A stretch of DNA of 64,000 bases from Oscillospiraceae bacterium (lineage in GTDB: Bacteria > Bacillota > Clostridia > Oscillospirales > CAG-272). Every line of letters begins with the position of its first letter. The stretch's first letter is position 1. Location: NCBI GenBank assembly GCA_015063795.1, contig SVTL01000010.1:1-64000 (forward strand). Direction: 5' to 3'. The notes under the pieces are model-generated. The model made no database searches. It worked only from the letters and a program-made list of their open reading frames with translations, and had not been told where the DNA came from. Positions 43,184 through 51,568 of this stretch are shown here, piece by piece. Position numbers and translations under genes: made by a program.

Positions 43184-46100
43184 ATGTATTATAAGAAGAA
43201 TGGTTCGCCCGCTCTCTCCGACGAGCTCTTCCGCAACCCCACCTGCGAATACCGCGGAACGCCCTTCTGGGGCTGGAACGACACGCTGTCGAAGGAGCGT
43301 CTGACGCGCCAGATCATCGGCTTCAAGGAGATGGGCTTCGGCGGCTATCATATGCACGTGCGCACCGGCTTCCGCACCAAGTATCTCTCCGACGAATTTT
43401 TTGAGTATATCAAGCATTGCGTGAGTGAGGCGGAGAAGCAGGATATGCTGGCCTATCTCTACGATGAGGACCGTTGGCCGTCGGGCTTTGCGGGCGGACT
43501 TGTCACCGCTCCCAACCCTCTCTTCCGCCAGCGCTATCTGCTGATGACTGCCCGTGACCGCAGCGACGACGCTCCGCACGAGCAGGCGGTTGCCGAGGGC
43601 AAGCACATCTTCCTCGGCGCTTTCAGGATCCGTCTGAACGGCGATGGCATCATGACCTCCTTTGAAAAGGTGCCCCGCGGAAGCGGTGATCCCGACGTGC
43701 GCTATTTCTTCTGTATGTGTCAGGAGTGCAATCAGGTGCGCTACAACCACACCTGCTATGTGGATACGCTGAGCAAGCCCGCCATCGACGAATTCATCCG
43801 CATCACCTACGATGCCTATGCCCGCGAGGTGGGCGACCAGTTCGGCAAGCGCTGTCCGTCCATCTTCACCGACGAGCCGCGTCTGGTCAAGAGCCGTTAT
43901 CTGCCCTCCGCGGAGAGCAAAAACGATGCTCTGCTGGCCTTCACCCACGATTTCTGCGCCACGTTTGAAGCACAATACGGCTTCAGCCTGCAGGACAATC
44001 TGCCCTATCTGTATTTTGAGGGCGAAAACGGCGCCCACATCCGCACCCGCTATTGCTATTACGATCATCTCAGCGAACGCTTTGCCACAGCCTTTATGGA
44101 CAATGTTTCGGATTGGTCGGCTTCCCACGGCCTGCTGCAGACCGGCCACCTAATGGCAGAGGGCTCTTTGGGACAGCAGTGCGCCGAGGTGGGCGAGGCC
44201 ATGCGCTGTTACCGCAAGATGGGCATGATCGGCATGGATCTGCTCTGCGACCGCCACGAATTCAGCACCGCCAAGCAGTGCCAGTCGGTCCTGCACCAGA
44301 CCGGGCGCGAGGCGATGATGAGCGAGCTTTACGGCGTGACCAACTGGGATTTTGACTTCCGCCACCACAAGTATCAGGGCGACTGGCAGGCCTGCATGGG
44401 CGTCAACGTCCGTGTGCCCCACATCTCCTGGTATTCCATGCACGGCGAGGCCAAGCGCGACTATCCCGCTTCCATCAACTATCAGTCCCCGTGGTACAAG
44501 GAGTACCCTTACATTGAGGATCACTATGCGAGAGTGAACACCGCCATGACGCGCGGCAAGCCGGTCTGCTCGATCGGTGTGATCCATCCCATCGAGAGCC
44601 AGTGGCTGCTCTGCGGTTCTTTGGCGGAAACCAAGGACATGCGTGATGAGCAGGATTCCTCCTTCCTTTCCACGGTCGATTGGCTTCTGGAAAGCTCGCT
44701 GGATTTTGAGTTCATTGCCGAATCGCTTCTGCCCGAGCTTCACCGCGAGAGCGAAAAGGGCTTTGTCATGGGCGAGATGTGCTATGATGCCGTCCTCGTC
44801 CCTTGCCTGCGCACCATCCGCTCCACCACCGTTGAGGCATTGACGCGCTTTGTCCGCAGAGGCGGCAAGGTGATCTTCATGGGCGGCTGTCCCGATTATG
44901 TGGATGCCAAGCGGGAGGGACTGGCGGAGCTGAGCGCGCTCTATTCCGCATCGGTCGCCATTCCGACCAGCCGTCCGAAGCTGGTGCAGGCGTTGAAGGA
45001 TGTCCGCACCGTGGAGATCCGCGTGGAGGGCGGCGGATTGACCGACAATCTCTGCTATTCGCTGCGCGAGGACAACGGAACCAAGTGGATGTTCGTCGCC
45101 CAGCTGAAGCAGCCTCATCTCTTCGACAAGGTGATCAGCCAGAACATCAAGATCACCGTCGACGGTCTGTACGACGTCAAGCTTTACGACACGCTGAGCG
45201 GTGAGATCACCGATGCCGAGTATGCCTGCTCCGACGGCACCACCCGCGTGTACCGCACCGTGTACGACAACGACAGCCTGCTTCTGCATTTCATCCCCAC
45301 CGCCGAGCCGAAGAAGCGGATCCGTACCGCGCCCAAAACGCAGGTCTTTCGCACCGACGTCCGCGACTACCTTTCTTACAAGCGTCACGAGCCCAACGTG
45401 CTTCTGCTGGATATGGCGCATTTCAGTCTGGACGGCGAGCCCTTCTCGGAGCGCGAGGAGATCCTGCGCATCGACGACCGTCTCCGCACCCGCCTCAACT
45501 ACGAAAAGCGCCAGACCTACATTGTCCAGCCCTACCTGCTCGATCATCTGCCCGAGGATCACACTCTGTCGCTCAACTTCACCTTCCGCAGCGACATCGA
45601 GTACGAGGGCGCACAGCTGGCTCTGGAGGAGCCGGAGAAGTGCCGGCTTCTCTTCAACGGTCAGCCCATCTCCAACACCCCCATCGGCTGGTATGTGGAT
45701 GAGGACATCAAAACGGTGGCTCTGCCCAAGATCGTGAAGGGCGAAAACGTCATCACGCTCACCCGTGCCTTCGGCGAAAAGACCGACATCGAGGCCTGCT
45801 ATCTGCTGGGCGAATTCGGCGTGAAGGTCAACGGCTGCATCAGCACGCTCATCGCCAATGCGGAAAAGATCACCTTCGGCTCGATCGTGGGGCAGGGCAT
45901 GCCCTTCTATGCGGGCAACATCGATTATATCACCGAGATCGACCTGCCCGAGGACGGCGATCTGGTCTGCGAAACGACCATGTACCGCGGCGCGATGGTC
46001 AAGGTCACGCTGGACGGCGGTGAGAGCCACAGCAGCGTCTTCTCGCCCTACAAGGTGACCTTCCGCAACGTGAAAAAGGGCAAGCATAAGGTGATTTACA

Positions 46101-46276
46101 CCAACTTCGGCATGCGCTACAACACCTTTGCCGGCATTCACAACCTCCGTTCCTACAACCGCACCGACAACTTCGATCCCAACTTCTGGAGAAGCAAGGA
46201 TTCGCTGTGGTCGTATGAATACATCTTCAAGGATTTCGGCATCATGAAATCTCCCGAAATGTCTCTTCTTAAATAA
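43184..46276 (+). CDS. GH106-like glycoside hydrolase, first paralog
   Basis: 1030 residues, no signal peptide, so probably cytoplasmic. The N-terminal barrel part has RGTPFWGWN, GFGGYHMHVRTG, YDEDRWPSGFAGG and IFTDEPRL, all of which recall family 106 (rhamnosidase-like) enzymes, whose signature includes a WPSGxAGG-like loop and acidic residues in TDEP. The C-terminal half contains beta-sandwich-like sequences and WYVDEDI, as in the carbohydrate-binding parts of such enzymes. ATG follows GAAAGGAAAAGCATC. The substrate is a plant-type or host oligosaccharide by analogy, not shown. It shares about two-thirds identity with 48334. Confidence 0.78.
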   Translation: MYYKKNGSPALSDELFRNPTCEYRGTPFWGWNDTLSKERLTRQIIGFKEMGFGGYHMHVRTGFRTKYLSDEFFEYIKHCVSEAEKQDMLAYLYDEDRWPSGFAGGLVTAPNPLFRQRYLLMTARDRSDDAPHEQAVAEGKHIFLGAFRIRLNGDGIMTSFEKVPRGSGDPDVRYFFCMCQECNQVRYNHTCYVDTLSKPAIDEFIRITYDAYAREVGDQFGKRCPSIFTDEPRLVKSRYLPSAESKNDALLAFTHDFCATFEAQYGFSLQDNLPYLYFEGENGAHIRTRYCYYDHLSERFATAFMDNVSDWSASHGLLQTGHLMAEGSLGQQCAEVGEAMRCYRKMGMIGMDLLCDRHEFSTAKQCQSVLHQTGREAMMSELYGVTNWDFDFRHHKYQGDWQACMGVNVRVPHISWYSMHGEAKRDYPASINYQSPWYKEYPYIEDHYARVNTAMTRGKPVCSIGVIHPIESQWLLCGSLAETKDMRDEQDSSFLSTVDWLLESSLDFEFIAESLLPELHRESEKGFVMGEMCYDAVLVPCLRTIRSTTVEALTRFVRRGGKVIFMGGCPDYVDAKREGLAELSALYSASVAIPTSRPKLVQALKDVRTVEIRVEGGGLTDNLCYSLREDNGTKWMFVAQLKQPHLFDKVISQNIKITVDGLYDVKLYDTLSGEITDAEYACSDGTTRVYRTVYDNDSLLLHFIPTAEPKKRIRTAPKTQVFRTDVRDYLSYKRHEPNVLLLDMAHFSLDGEPFSEREEILRIDDRLRTRLNYEKRQTYIVQPYLLDHLPEDHTLSLNFTFRSDIEYEGAQLALEEPEKCRLLFNGQPISNTPIGWYVDEDIKTVALPKIVKGENVITLTRAFGEKTDIEACYLLGEFGVKVNGCISTLIANAEKITFGSIVGQGMPFYAGNIDYITEIDLPEDGDLVCETTMYRGAMVKVTLDGGESHSSVFSPYKVTFRNVKKGKHKVIYTNFGMRYNTFAGIHNLRSYNRTDNFDPNFWRSKDSLWSYEYIFKDFGIMKSPEMSLLK

Positions 46277-46290
46277 AAAAAGCAATGAAA

Positions 46291-46330
46291 AAACGGCCGG
46301 TGTTCAAAAAAAACGCCGGTCGTTTGTGCT
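46291..46330. terminator. Bidirectional terminator
   Basis: AACGGCCGGTGTT-type stem pairs with AACGCCGGTCGTT around an A-run, between the first glycosidase and the convergent barstar gene. Confidence 0.8.
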
Positions 46331-46351
46331 TTTCTTCGTTTGTGTTTTGCT

Positions 46352-46627
46352 TCAGTCCTCCTGCTTAAGGAAACGGTAGCCGTGAGGCTGATTTCCCGTT
46401 TGCTCAAAAACGGTGAGAAGGGCATCGCCGTATTCGCCGAGAGAAGCGGTCATATCGCCGATGTTGAAGAGGATCACGTATACACCATTCGACAGCTCGG
46501 ACAAACTGTCCGCCAGCGCATCCAGATTGCTTCCGTAATAAGAGGGCAGGCGCAGGGTGCTTTTCAAATAACGGTGCGCCGAATCGCGGTCGGTCATTTT
46601 GCGCCCGTCCAAAAGGATCAGTTCCAT
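46352..46627 (-). CDS. Barstar family ribonuclease inhibitor
   Basis: 91 residues. The start at 46627 follows AAAGGAGAAAGAAAG. The barstar signature is LPSYYGSNLDALADSL. Compared with classical barstar (YYGENLDALWDCL) the tyrosines, Asp35 and Asp39 equivalents are kept, while Trp38 is replaced by Ala. Barstar blocks the barnase active site with this acidic helix. The gene follows the barnase-like lipoprotein by 16 bases on the same strand and is thus its likely antidote. Confidence 0.9.
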   Translation of the reverse strand: MELILLDGRKMTDRDSAHRYLKSTLRLPSYYGSNLDALADSLSELSNGVYVILFNIGDMTASLGEYGDALLTVFEQTGNQPHGYRFLKQED

Positions 46628-46643
46628 CTTTCTTTCTCCTTTC

Positions 46644-47249
46644 TCACGCATCCCCGTAGAGCAGGGTGAACGATTCGTAGTGGTCGTCGGTGTAATAGAT
46701 CAGCCCGTCGTTGGAATACACGATGCGCTTGGCACCGCGCGAGCTTTTGCCCAGCGTATCTATGTCGCATTCGCGGTAGGTACGGCCGCTTTTCTTCGGC
46801 AGCAGTCCTTCATAGTTGCCGAAGGTGTCGCCGCCGATGCAGAAGCCCTTGGCGTAAGGCTCAAGAGAGCCGCCCTCCCAGCCCAAATCTCGGGCTTCTC
46901 CTTTGGTGATGAAGTTTTGCGGCAGCTTGCCGTAGGTGTGCAGGTAAAGCGAAACGTCCTCCTTGGCCGTATAAGAACCGTTTTCCTCAAGGGCAGGAAG
47001 CGTGCTTTCCGCATGCGGCGATCTTTCTGTTTCGCTTGCTTGCGGAGCGGTTTCGCTTGAAAAAGGGATTGGCTCGGTTTGCAGAAGCGGGGAGTTGGGA
47101 TCGGTGGGCTCATAGGATTCAAAGGTGCCGATCTGCTCGATCGCCTCGATCAGCTCAAGCGCTTCCGAGCAGCCGCCGAGGACAAAGGACAGCAGAATAA
47201 GAGCGGTCAGAAGAAGCGACAGTTTTTTGCCGTGCTTGAAAGAAAACAT
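46644..47249 (-). CDS. Lipoprotein with barnase-type ribonuclease domain
   Basis: 201 residues. A lipoprotein signal (KKLSLLLTALILLSFVLGGC) ends at Cys27, then a low-complexity Ser/Glu/Pro linker (about 45-92), then the ribonuclease domain (about 95-201). It lines up with barnase: GKLPQNFITKGEARDLGW (Lys27 equals Lys116), KSGRTYRECDI (Glu73 equals Glu160), SSRGAKRIVYS (Arg83 and Arg87 equal Arg171 and Arg175) and TDDHYESFTLL (His102 equals His190). All key catalytic residues are kept, but the Arg59 equivalent in FGNYEG is Tyr146. It would be anchored on the outer face of the membrane. Start follows GGAGGACTAACCC. Confidence 0.93.
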   Translation of the reverse strand: MFSFKHGKKLSLLLTALILLSFVLGGCSEALELIEAIEQIGTFESYEPTDPNSPLLQTEPIPFSSETAPQASETERSPHAESTLPALEENGSYTAKEDVSLYLHTYGKLPQNFITKGEARDLGWEGGSLEPYAKGFCIGGDTFGNYEGLLPKKSGRTYRECDIDTLGKSSRGAKRIVYSNDGLIYYTDDHYESFTLLYGDA

Positions 47250-47272
47250 GGGTTAGTCCTCCGTTTTTTGTG

Positions 47273-48115
47273 TTATTTGGAGCAGAATTTTTTGAAATGC
47301 AGGGGCGACATCTTCATGTGCTCCTTGAAGATCTTGCGGAAATGCTTGGTGTCCGAATAACCGACCTCGTAAGCGATCTCCTCCACCGATTTTTCGCTTT
47401 GCGCCAGCAGATGGCAGGCGTTGCGGATGCGGACCGACTGCAGATAATGCCCGAAGGTCTCACCGGTGACGGACTTGAAGGTCTTGCTGATGTAGGGCAG
47501 ACTGAAATGCATCTCCTCGCAGATGTCGACCAGGCGGATGGACTGACGGTAATGCTTTTCCACGTATTGGCAGATGTAAGCCACCTTTTCGTCGCTGTAT
47601 TCGCCCGAAGCCCCGCCGGAAAGCTTGCAGAGCGTGGAAAGAATGATCTCGATCAGGTAACAGCGGATCAGCTCCTGATAGCCGATGCTTTTTTGCTCGA
47701 AGGCAAGGCTCATCTTCTCAAACAAACGGCGGATCTCCCCGTCATCGTCGTCGAATGCGCGGTTGACGGGCAGACCAAGCAGGTCGGCATAATGAAATTT
47801 GATCAGATAACAGCTGGCGATCTCGCGGAAGGAGGTACAGCCCATCAGCGAGCCGTCGATGAATTCGGGCAGAAAGAGGCAGTTGATGATCTCAAACTGC
47901 TCGTCGCCGTCTTCATATTTGTGGTGCGTGCCGTAGTCAATGATGAAGTAGTTGCCGCTTTTGACCTTCCGCGTTTCGGTGCTGGTTTTGTGAACGGCAC
48001 TGCCCGCGCAGACATAGACCAGCTCGAAATAGTCGTGGTAGTGCATGGATGTGGCGCGGTGGTTCCGCCTTGTGATCTTGCATGAGGTGTCCGAAAATTC
48101 GACTTTGGCTTTCAT
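47273..48115 (-). CDS. AraC family transcriptional regulator
   Basis: 280 residues. An N-terminal cupin-like domain (HYHDYFELVYVCAGSAVHK, then a barrel) binds a small ligand in this family. The C-terminal AraC DNA-binding part has two helix-turn-helix units from about 175 on (SIRLVDICEEMHFSLPYISKTF, VEEIAYEVGYSDTKHFRKIFKEHMKMSP). It lies between two glycosidase genes that share its motif and 23 bases before the barnase-like gene, with no terminator between. Its promoter at 48161-48189 is followed by the same motif, so it probably controls itself. Confidence 0.92.
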   Translation of the reverse strand: MKAKVEFSDTSCKITRRNHRATSMHYHDYFELVYVCAGSAVHKTSTETRKVKSGNYFIIDYGTHHKYEDGDEQFEIINCLFLPEFIDGSLMGCTSFREIASCYLIKFHYADLLGLPVNRAFDDDDGEIRRLFEKMSLAFEQKSIGYQELIRCYLIEIILSTLCKLSGGASGEYSDEKVAYICQYVEKHYRQSIRLVDICEEMHFSLPYISKTFKSVTGETFGHYLQSVRIRNACHLLAQSEKSVEEIAYEVGYSDTKHFRKIFKEHMKMSPLHFKKFCSK

Positions 48116-48124
48116 TGATTAAAT

Positions 48125-48159
48125 ATACCCCCAAAAAGCGTATGAACATCGGTTGATTT
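48125..48159 (+). promoter_or_regulatory. Third copy of the bipartite motif, over the araC transcription start
   Basis: ATACCCC (48125-48131), 20 bp, GTTGATTT (48152-48159). It reads in the plus direction, while araC is transcribed on minus. The -10 of araC (48161-48166) is directly beside it, so a protein bound here would block araC transcription. Confidence 0.65.
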
Positions 48160-48160
48160 C

Positions 48161-48189
48161 ATTATAAACAAAAGGCAAAATCTTGTCAA
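48161..48189 (-). promoter_or_regulatory. SigA promoter of araC-barnase-barstar
   Basis: Minus-strand TTGACA (48184-48189), 17-bp spacer, TATAAT (48161-48166), both perfect hexamers. Confidence 0.85.
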
Positions 48190-48233
48190 GGGGGAACGGT
48201 ATTTTTGCCCTTGTTTCCCTCAATCGGTTAAAA

Positions 48234-48292
48234 ATACCCCTTAAAATGGTCAAAAACATCTGTTGATTTTATCCTTTGAAAAGAGGTACAAT
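48234..48292 (+). promoter_or_regulatory. Promoter and bipartite motif of the second GH106-like gene
   Basis: ATACCCC (48234-48240), 21 bp, GTTGATTT (48262-48269). The -35 TTGATT is 48263-48268, then an 18-bp spacer to TACAAT (48287-48292). Spacing is identical to the copy at 43074. Confidence 0.75.
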
Positions 48293-48333
48293 AGAAAAAA
48301 GAGACAATCATCTCCATCAGAAAGGATGAGATC

Positions 48334-51300
48334 ATGTATTATAAAAAGAATGCGTCCAAAACGCTGTCCGACGAGCTCTTCCGCAACCCCACCTGCGAGT
48401 ACCGCGGAACGCCCTTCTGGGCATGGAATGCGGAGCTGACCAAGGAGCGGCTGTCCAAGCAGATCGCCGACTTCAAGGACATGGGCTTTGGCGGCTACCA
48501 TATGCACGTGCGGACGGGAATGGTCACCGAGTACCTGACCGACGAATTTTTTGATTTTATCAGGCATTGCGTCGGAGAGGCCGAGAAGAAGGACATGCTG
48601 GCCTATCTGTACGACGAGGACCGCTGGCCGTCGGGAAGCGCGGGCGGCCGCGTGACAAAGAACAATCCACGTCTCCGCCAGCGATACCTGATGATGACCT
48701 CCGCCGACCGCAGCGATGACCTGCCGAAGGAGGAGGCGGTTGAAAAGGGAACCCCCTTCTTCCTCGGCGCTTTTCGCATTCATCTGAACGGCAAGGGCGA
48801 AATGACCGCCTTTGAAAAGGTGGATCGGCAGGAAAGGGAAGGGGACATCCGCTTCTTCTTCTGCATGGTCCGCGAGGCCAACGATCCCTGGTTCAACTAC
48901 TCCTGCTACATCGACACGCTGAGCAAGCCCGCGGTGGACGAATTCATCAAGGTCACCTACGATGCCTTCTACCGCGAGGTGGGCGATCAGTTCGGTAAGC
49001 GGATCCCCTCCATCTTCACCGATGAGCCGCGACTGGTCAAGAGCATCCCTCTGCCCTCCGCTCATAATAAGAGCGATGCGCTGCTGGCCTTCACCCATGA
49101 TTTTGGCGAGAGCTTTGAAAAGACGTTCGGCTTCAGCCTGCTCGAGAAGCTGCCGTATCTCTTTTTCGAGGGGGAGAACGGCTCTCATATCCGCACCCGC
49201 TATTGCTATTACGACCATCTCACCGAGCGCTTTGCTTCCTCGTTTATGGACAACGTTTCGGAGTGGTCGGCTTCGCACGGCATCCTGCAGACCGGCCACA
49301 TGATGAGCGAGGGCGATCTGCAGCAGCAGGCGGAGGAGGTGGGCGAGACCATGCGCTCCTACCGCCGCATGGGCATGCCCGGCATCGATATGCTGGTGGC
49401 GCGCCGCGAATTCAACACGGCCAAGCAGTGTCAGTCGGCTCTGCACCAGTACGGACGCGAGGCGATGATGAGCGAGCTGTACGGCGTCACCAACTGGGAC
49501 TACGACTTCCGCTGCCACAAATTCCAGGGCGACTGGCAGGCCTGCATGGGCGTCAACGTCCGCGTGCCCCATCTGGCGTGGCTGTCCATGCACGGCGAGG
49601 CCAAGCGCGACTACCCTGCTTCCATCAACTATCAGTCTCCTTGGTATAAGGAATACAAATACATCGAGGATCACTTCTCCCGCGTGAACACCGCCATGAC
49701 GCGCGGCAAGCCGATCGTGAAGGTGGGTGTGATCCATCCCATCGAGAGCTATTGGCTGCTCTGCGGCTCCATGGCCGAGACCAAGGACAAGCGCAACGAG
49801 CTGGAATCGCTGTTTGCTTCGGTGATCAACTGGCTGTTAGAAAGCTCTCTCGACTTCCATTTCATCTCCGAATCGCTCCTGCCCGAGCTTCACCGCGAGA
49901 GCGACAGCGGCTTTGCCGTCGGCGAAATGGCTTACGATGCGGTGGTCGTCCCCTGCCTGACCACCCTGCGCTCCACCACGCTGAAGGCGCTGGAGGAGTT
50001 CAAGGCCAAGGGTGGCAAGGTTATTTTCATGGGCGAGTGCCCTGCGTATGTGGATGCGCTGGAAAGCGATGCCGTCAAGGCGCTTTATGAGGCCTCTTCC
50101 GTCATTCCCGCCAGCCGTCCGCGGCTTGTGAAGGAGCTGGAAAGCGTTCGCACCGTTTCGCTCAGCGTAGAGGGCGGCGGTCTCACCGATGATCTGTGCT
50201 ATTCTCTGCGCGAGGACAACGGCGAAAAGTGGATGTTCATCGCCCAGCTGAAGCAGCCCTTCCTCTTTGATGCGGTCACAAGCCGTCCGCTGGTGGTCGA
50301 GATCGACGGCATGTATGATGTTAAGTACTACGACACGCTGAACGGAGAGATCACCGACGCCGAGTATGAGTGTGTGGACGGCAAGACTCGTGTCTTCCGA
50401 AAGCTTTATGTCAACGACAGCCTGCTTTTCCGCTTCATTCCCACCGATATGCCCAAGGCGCGCATCCGCAGCACGGCGAAGAAAACGGTCTGGCAGACCG
50501 ACATCCGCACTCGCGTGCCCTACCGCCGCCACGAAAAGAATGTGGTGCTTCTCGACATGGCGCAGTACAGCTTCGACGGCTCTCCCTTCTCTCAGCGGGA
50601 GGAGATCCTGCGCATTGACAACGCCATCCGTGACTCGCTCGGTCTCGACCGACGCAAGAAAGCGGTGGTTCAGCCCTATCTGATCACCCATGTGCCTGAG
50701 GATCACACCGTCACCCTGCGCTTTACCGTGGAAAGCACCATCGACGTGGACGGCGTTGAGCTGGCGCTGGAGCGTGCGCCCTCCTGCAAGATCACCTGCA
50801 ACGGACAGGCGGTGGACAACACGCCCATCGGCTGGTATGTGGACGAGGATATCCACCGTGTTTCTCTGCCCGCTCTTGGCAAGGGAACGAACATCATCGA
50901 TGTCACCTTCCCCTTCGGTCAGCGGACCGACATCGAGGCGATGTACCTGCTGGGCGACTTCGGCGTGCGTGTGTACGGTGCTCACCCCGTCCTTGTTCCC
51001 GATGAAACCACCATCGGCTTCGGCTCGGTGGTGGGGCAGGGCATGCCCTTCTATGCGGGCAATCTGGACTATTTCACCGAGATCGATCTGCCCGAGGACG
51101 GAGAGCTGGTCTGCGAAACCACCATGTACCGCGGCGCGTTGGTCCGCGTGACGCTGGATGACGGCGAGAGCGAATGCAGCGTCTTCCCGCCCTACAAGGT
51201 CAGCTTCAAGGATGTGAAGAAGGGCAGACACAAGCTCACCTACACCGTCTACGGCCAGCGCTACAACACCTTTGCGGGCCTGCACAACCTCCGCGCCTTC

Positions 51301-51420
51301 TTCCGCAACGCTTACGTCGATCCCAACTACTGGAGAAGCACGGGCGATTTGTGGACATACGAATACCTCTTCCGCGATTTCGGCATCATGAAAACGCCCG
51401 AGATGTATCTGCTCAAATAA
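48334..51420 (+). CDS. GH106-like glycoside hydrolase, second paralog
   Basis: 1028 residues, no signal peptide. It repeats the motifs of the first paralog: RGTPFWAWN, GFGGYHMHVRTG, YDEDRWPSGSAGG, IFTDEPRLVKS, and the late GWYVDEDI. By eye about two-thirds identity runs the whole length, with differences mainly between 90-170 and 600-800, so it may cut a slightly different linkage. ATG follows AGAAAGGATGAGATC. It is transcribed from its own promoter with the shared motif and ends at a good terminator (51439-51466). The direct order of the two copies suggests duplication and then insertion of the araC operon between them, or the reverse. Confidence 0.78.
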   Translation: MYYKKNASKTLSDELFRNPTCEYRGTPFWAWNAELTKERLSKQIADFKDMGFGGYHMHVRTGMVTEYLTDEFFDFIRHCVGEAEKKDMLAYLYDEDRWPSGSAGGRVTKNNPRLRQRYLMMTSADRSDDLPKEEAVEKGTPFFLGAFRIHLNGKGEMTAFEKVDRQEREGDIRFFFCMVREANDPWFNYSCYIDTLSKPAVDEFIKVTYDAFYREVGDQFGKRIPSIFTDEPRLVKSIPLPSAHNKSDALLAFTHDFGESFEKTFGFSLLEKLPYLFFEGENGSHIRTRYCYYDHLTERFASSFMDNVSEWSASHGILQTGHMMSEGDLQQQAEEVGETMRSYRRMGMPGIDMLVARREFNTAKQCQSALHQYGREAMMSELYGVTNWDYDFRCHKFQGDWQACMGVNVRVPHLAWLSMHGEAKRDYPASINYQSPWYKEYKYIEDHFSRVNTAMTRGKPIVKVGVIHPIESYWLLCGSMAETKDKRNELESLFASVINWLLESSLDFHFISESLLPELHRESDSGFAVGEMAYDAVVVPCLTTLRSTTLKALEEFKAKGGKVIFMGECPAYVDALESDAVKALYEASSVIPASRPRLVKELESVRTVSLSVEGGGLTDDLCYSLREDNGEKWMFIAQLKQPFLFDAVTSRPLVVEIDGMYDVKYYDTLNGEITDAEYECVDGKTRVFRKLYVNDSLLFRFIPTDMPKARIRSTAKKTVWQTDIRTRVPYRRHEKNVVLLDMAQYSFDGSPFSQREEILRIDNAIRDSLGLDRRKKAVVQPYLITHVPEDHTVTLRFTVESTIDVDGVELALERAPSCKITCNGQAVDNTPIGWYVDEDIHRVSLPALGKGTNIIDVTFPFGQRTDIEAMYLLGDFGVRVYGAHPVLVPDETTIGFGSVVGQGMPFYAGNLDYFTEIDLPEDGELVCETTMYRGALVRVTLDDGESECSVFPPYKVSFKDVKKGRHKLTYTVYGQRYNTFAGLHNLRAFFRNAYVDPNYWRSTGDLWTYEYLFRDFGIMKTPEMYLLK

Positions 51421-51438
51421 GAATACCGACAATGAGAG

Positions 51439-51466
51439 AAAACCGCCTGAAGAGGCGGTTTTTTCA
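51439..51466 (+). terminator. Terminator of the second GH106-like gene
   Basis: AAAACCGCCT pairs with AGGCGGTTTT around GAAG, followed by TT. Strong stem. Confidence 0.9.
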
Positions 51467-51568
51467 TTAAAAAAGGATATAACACAAACAGCATTCTCCC
51501 TCTCGGTCATACAATTGCCGTCTGCCGCATACACATGGAGCAGAAACAGACAAACGGGAGGAAGAACA

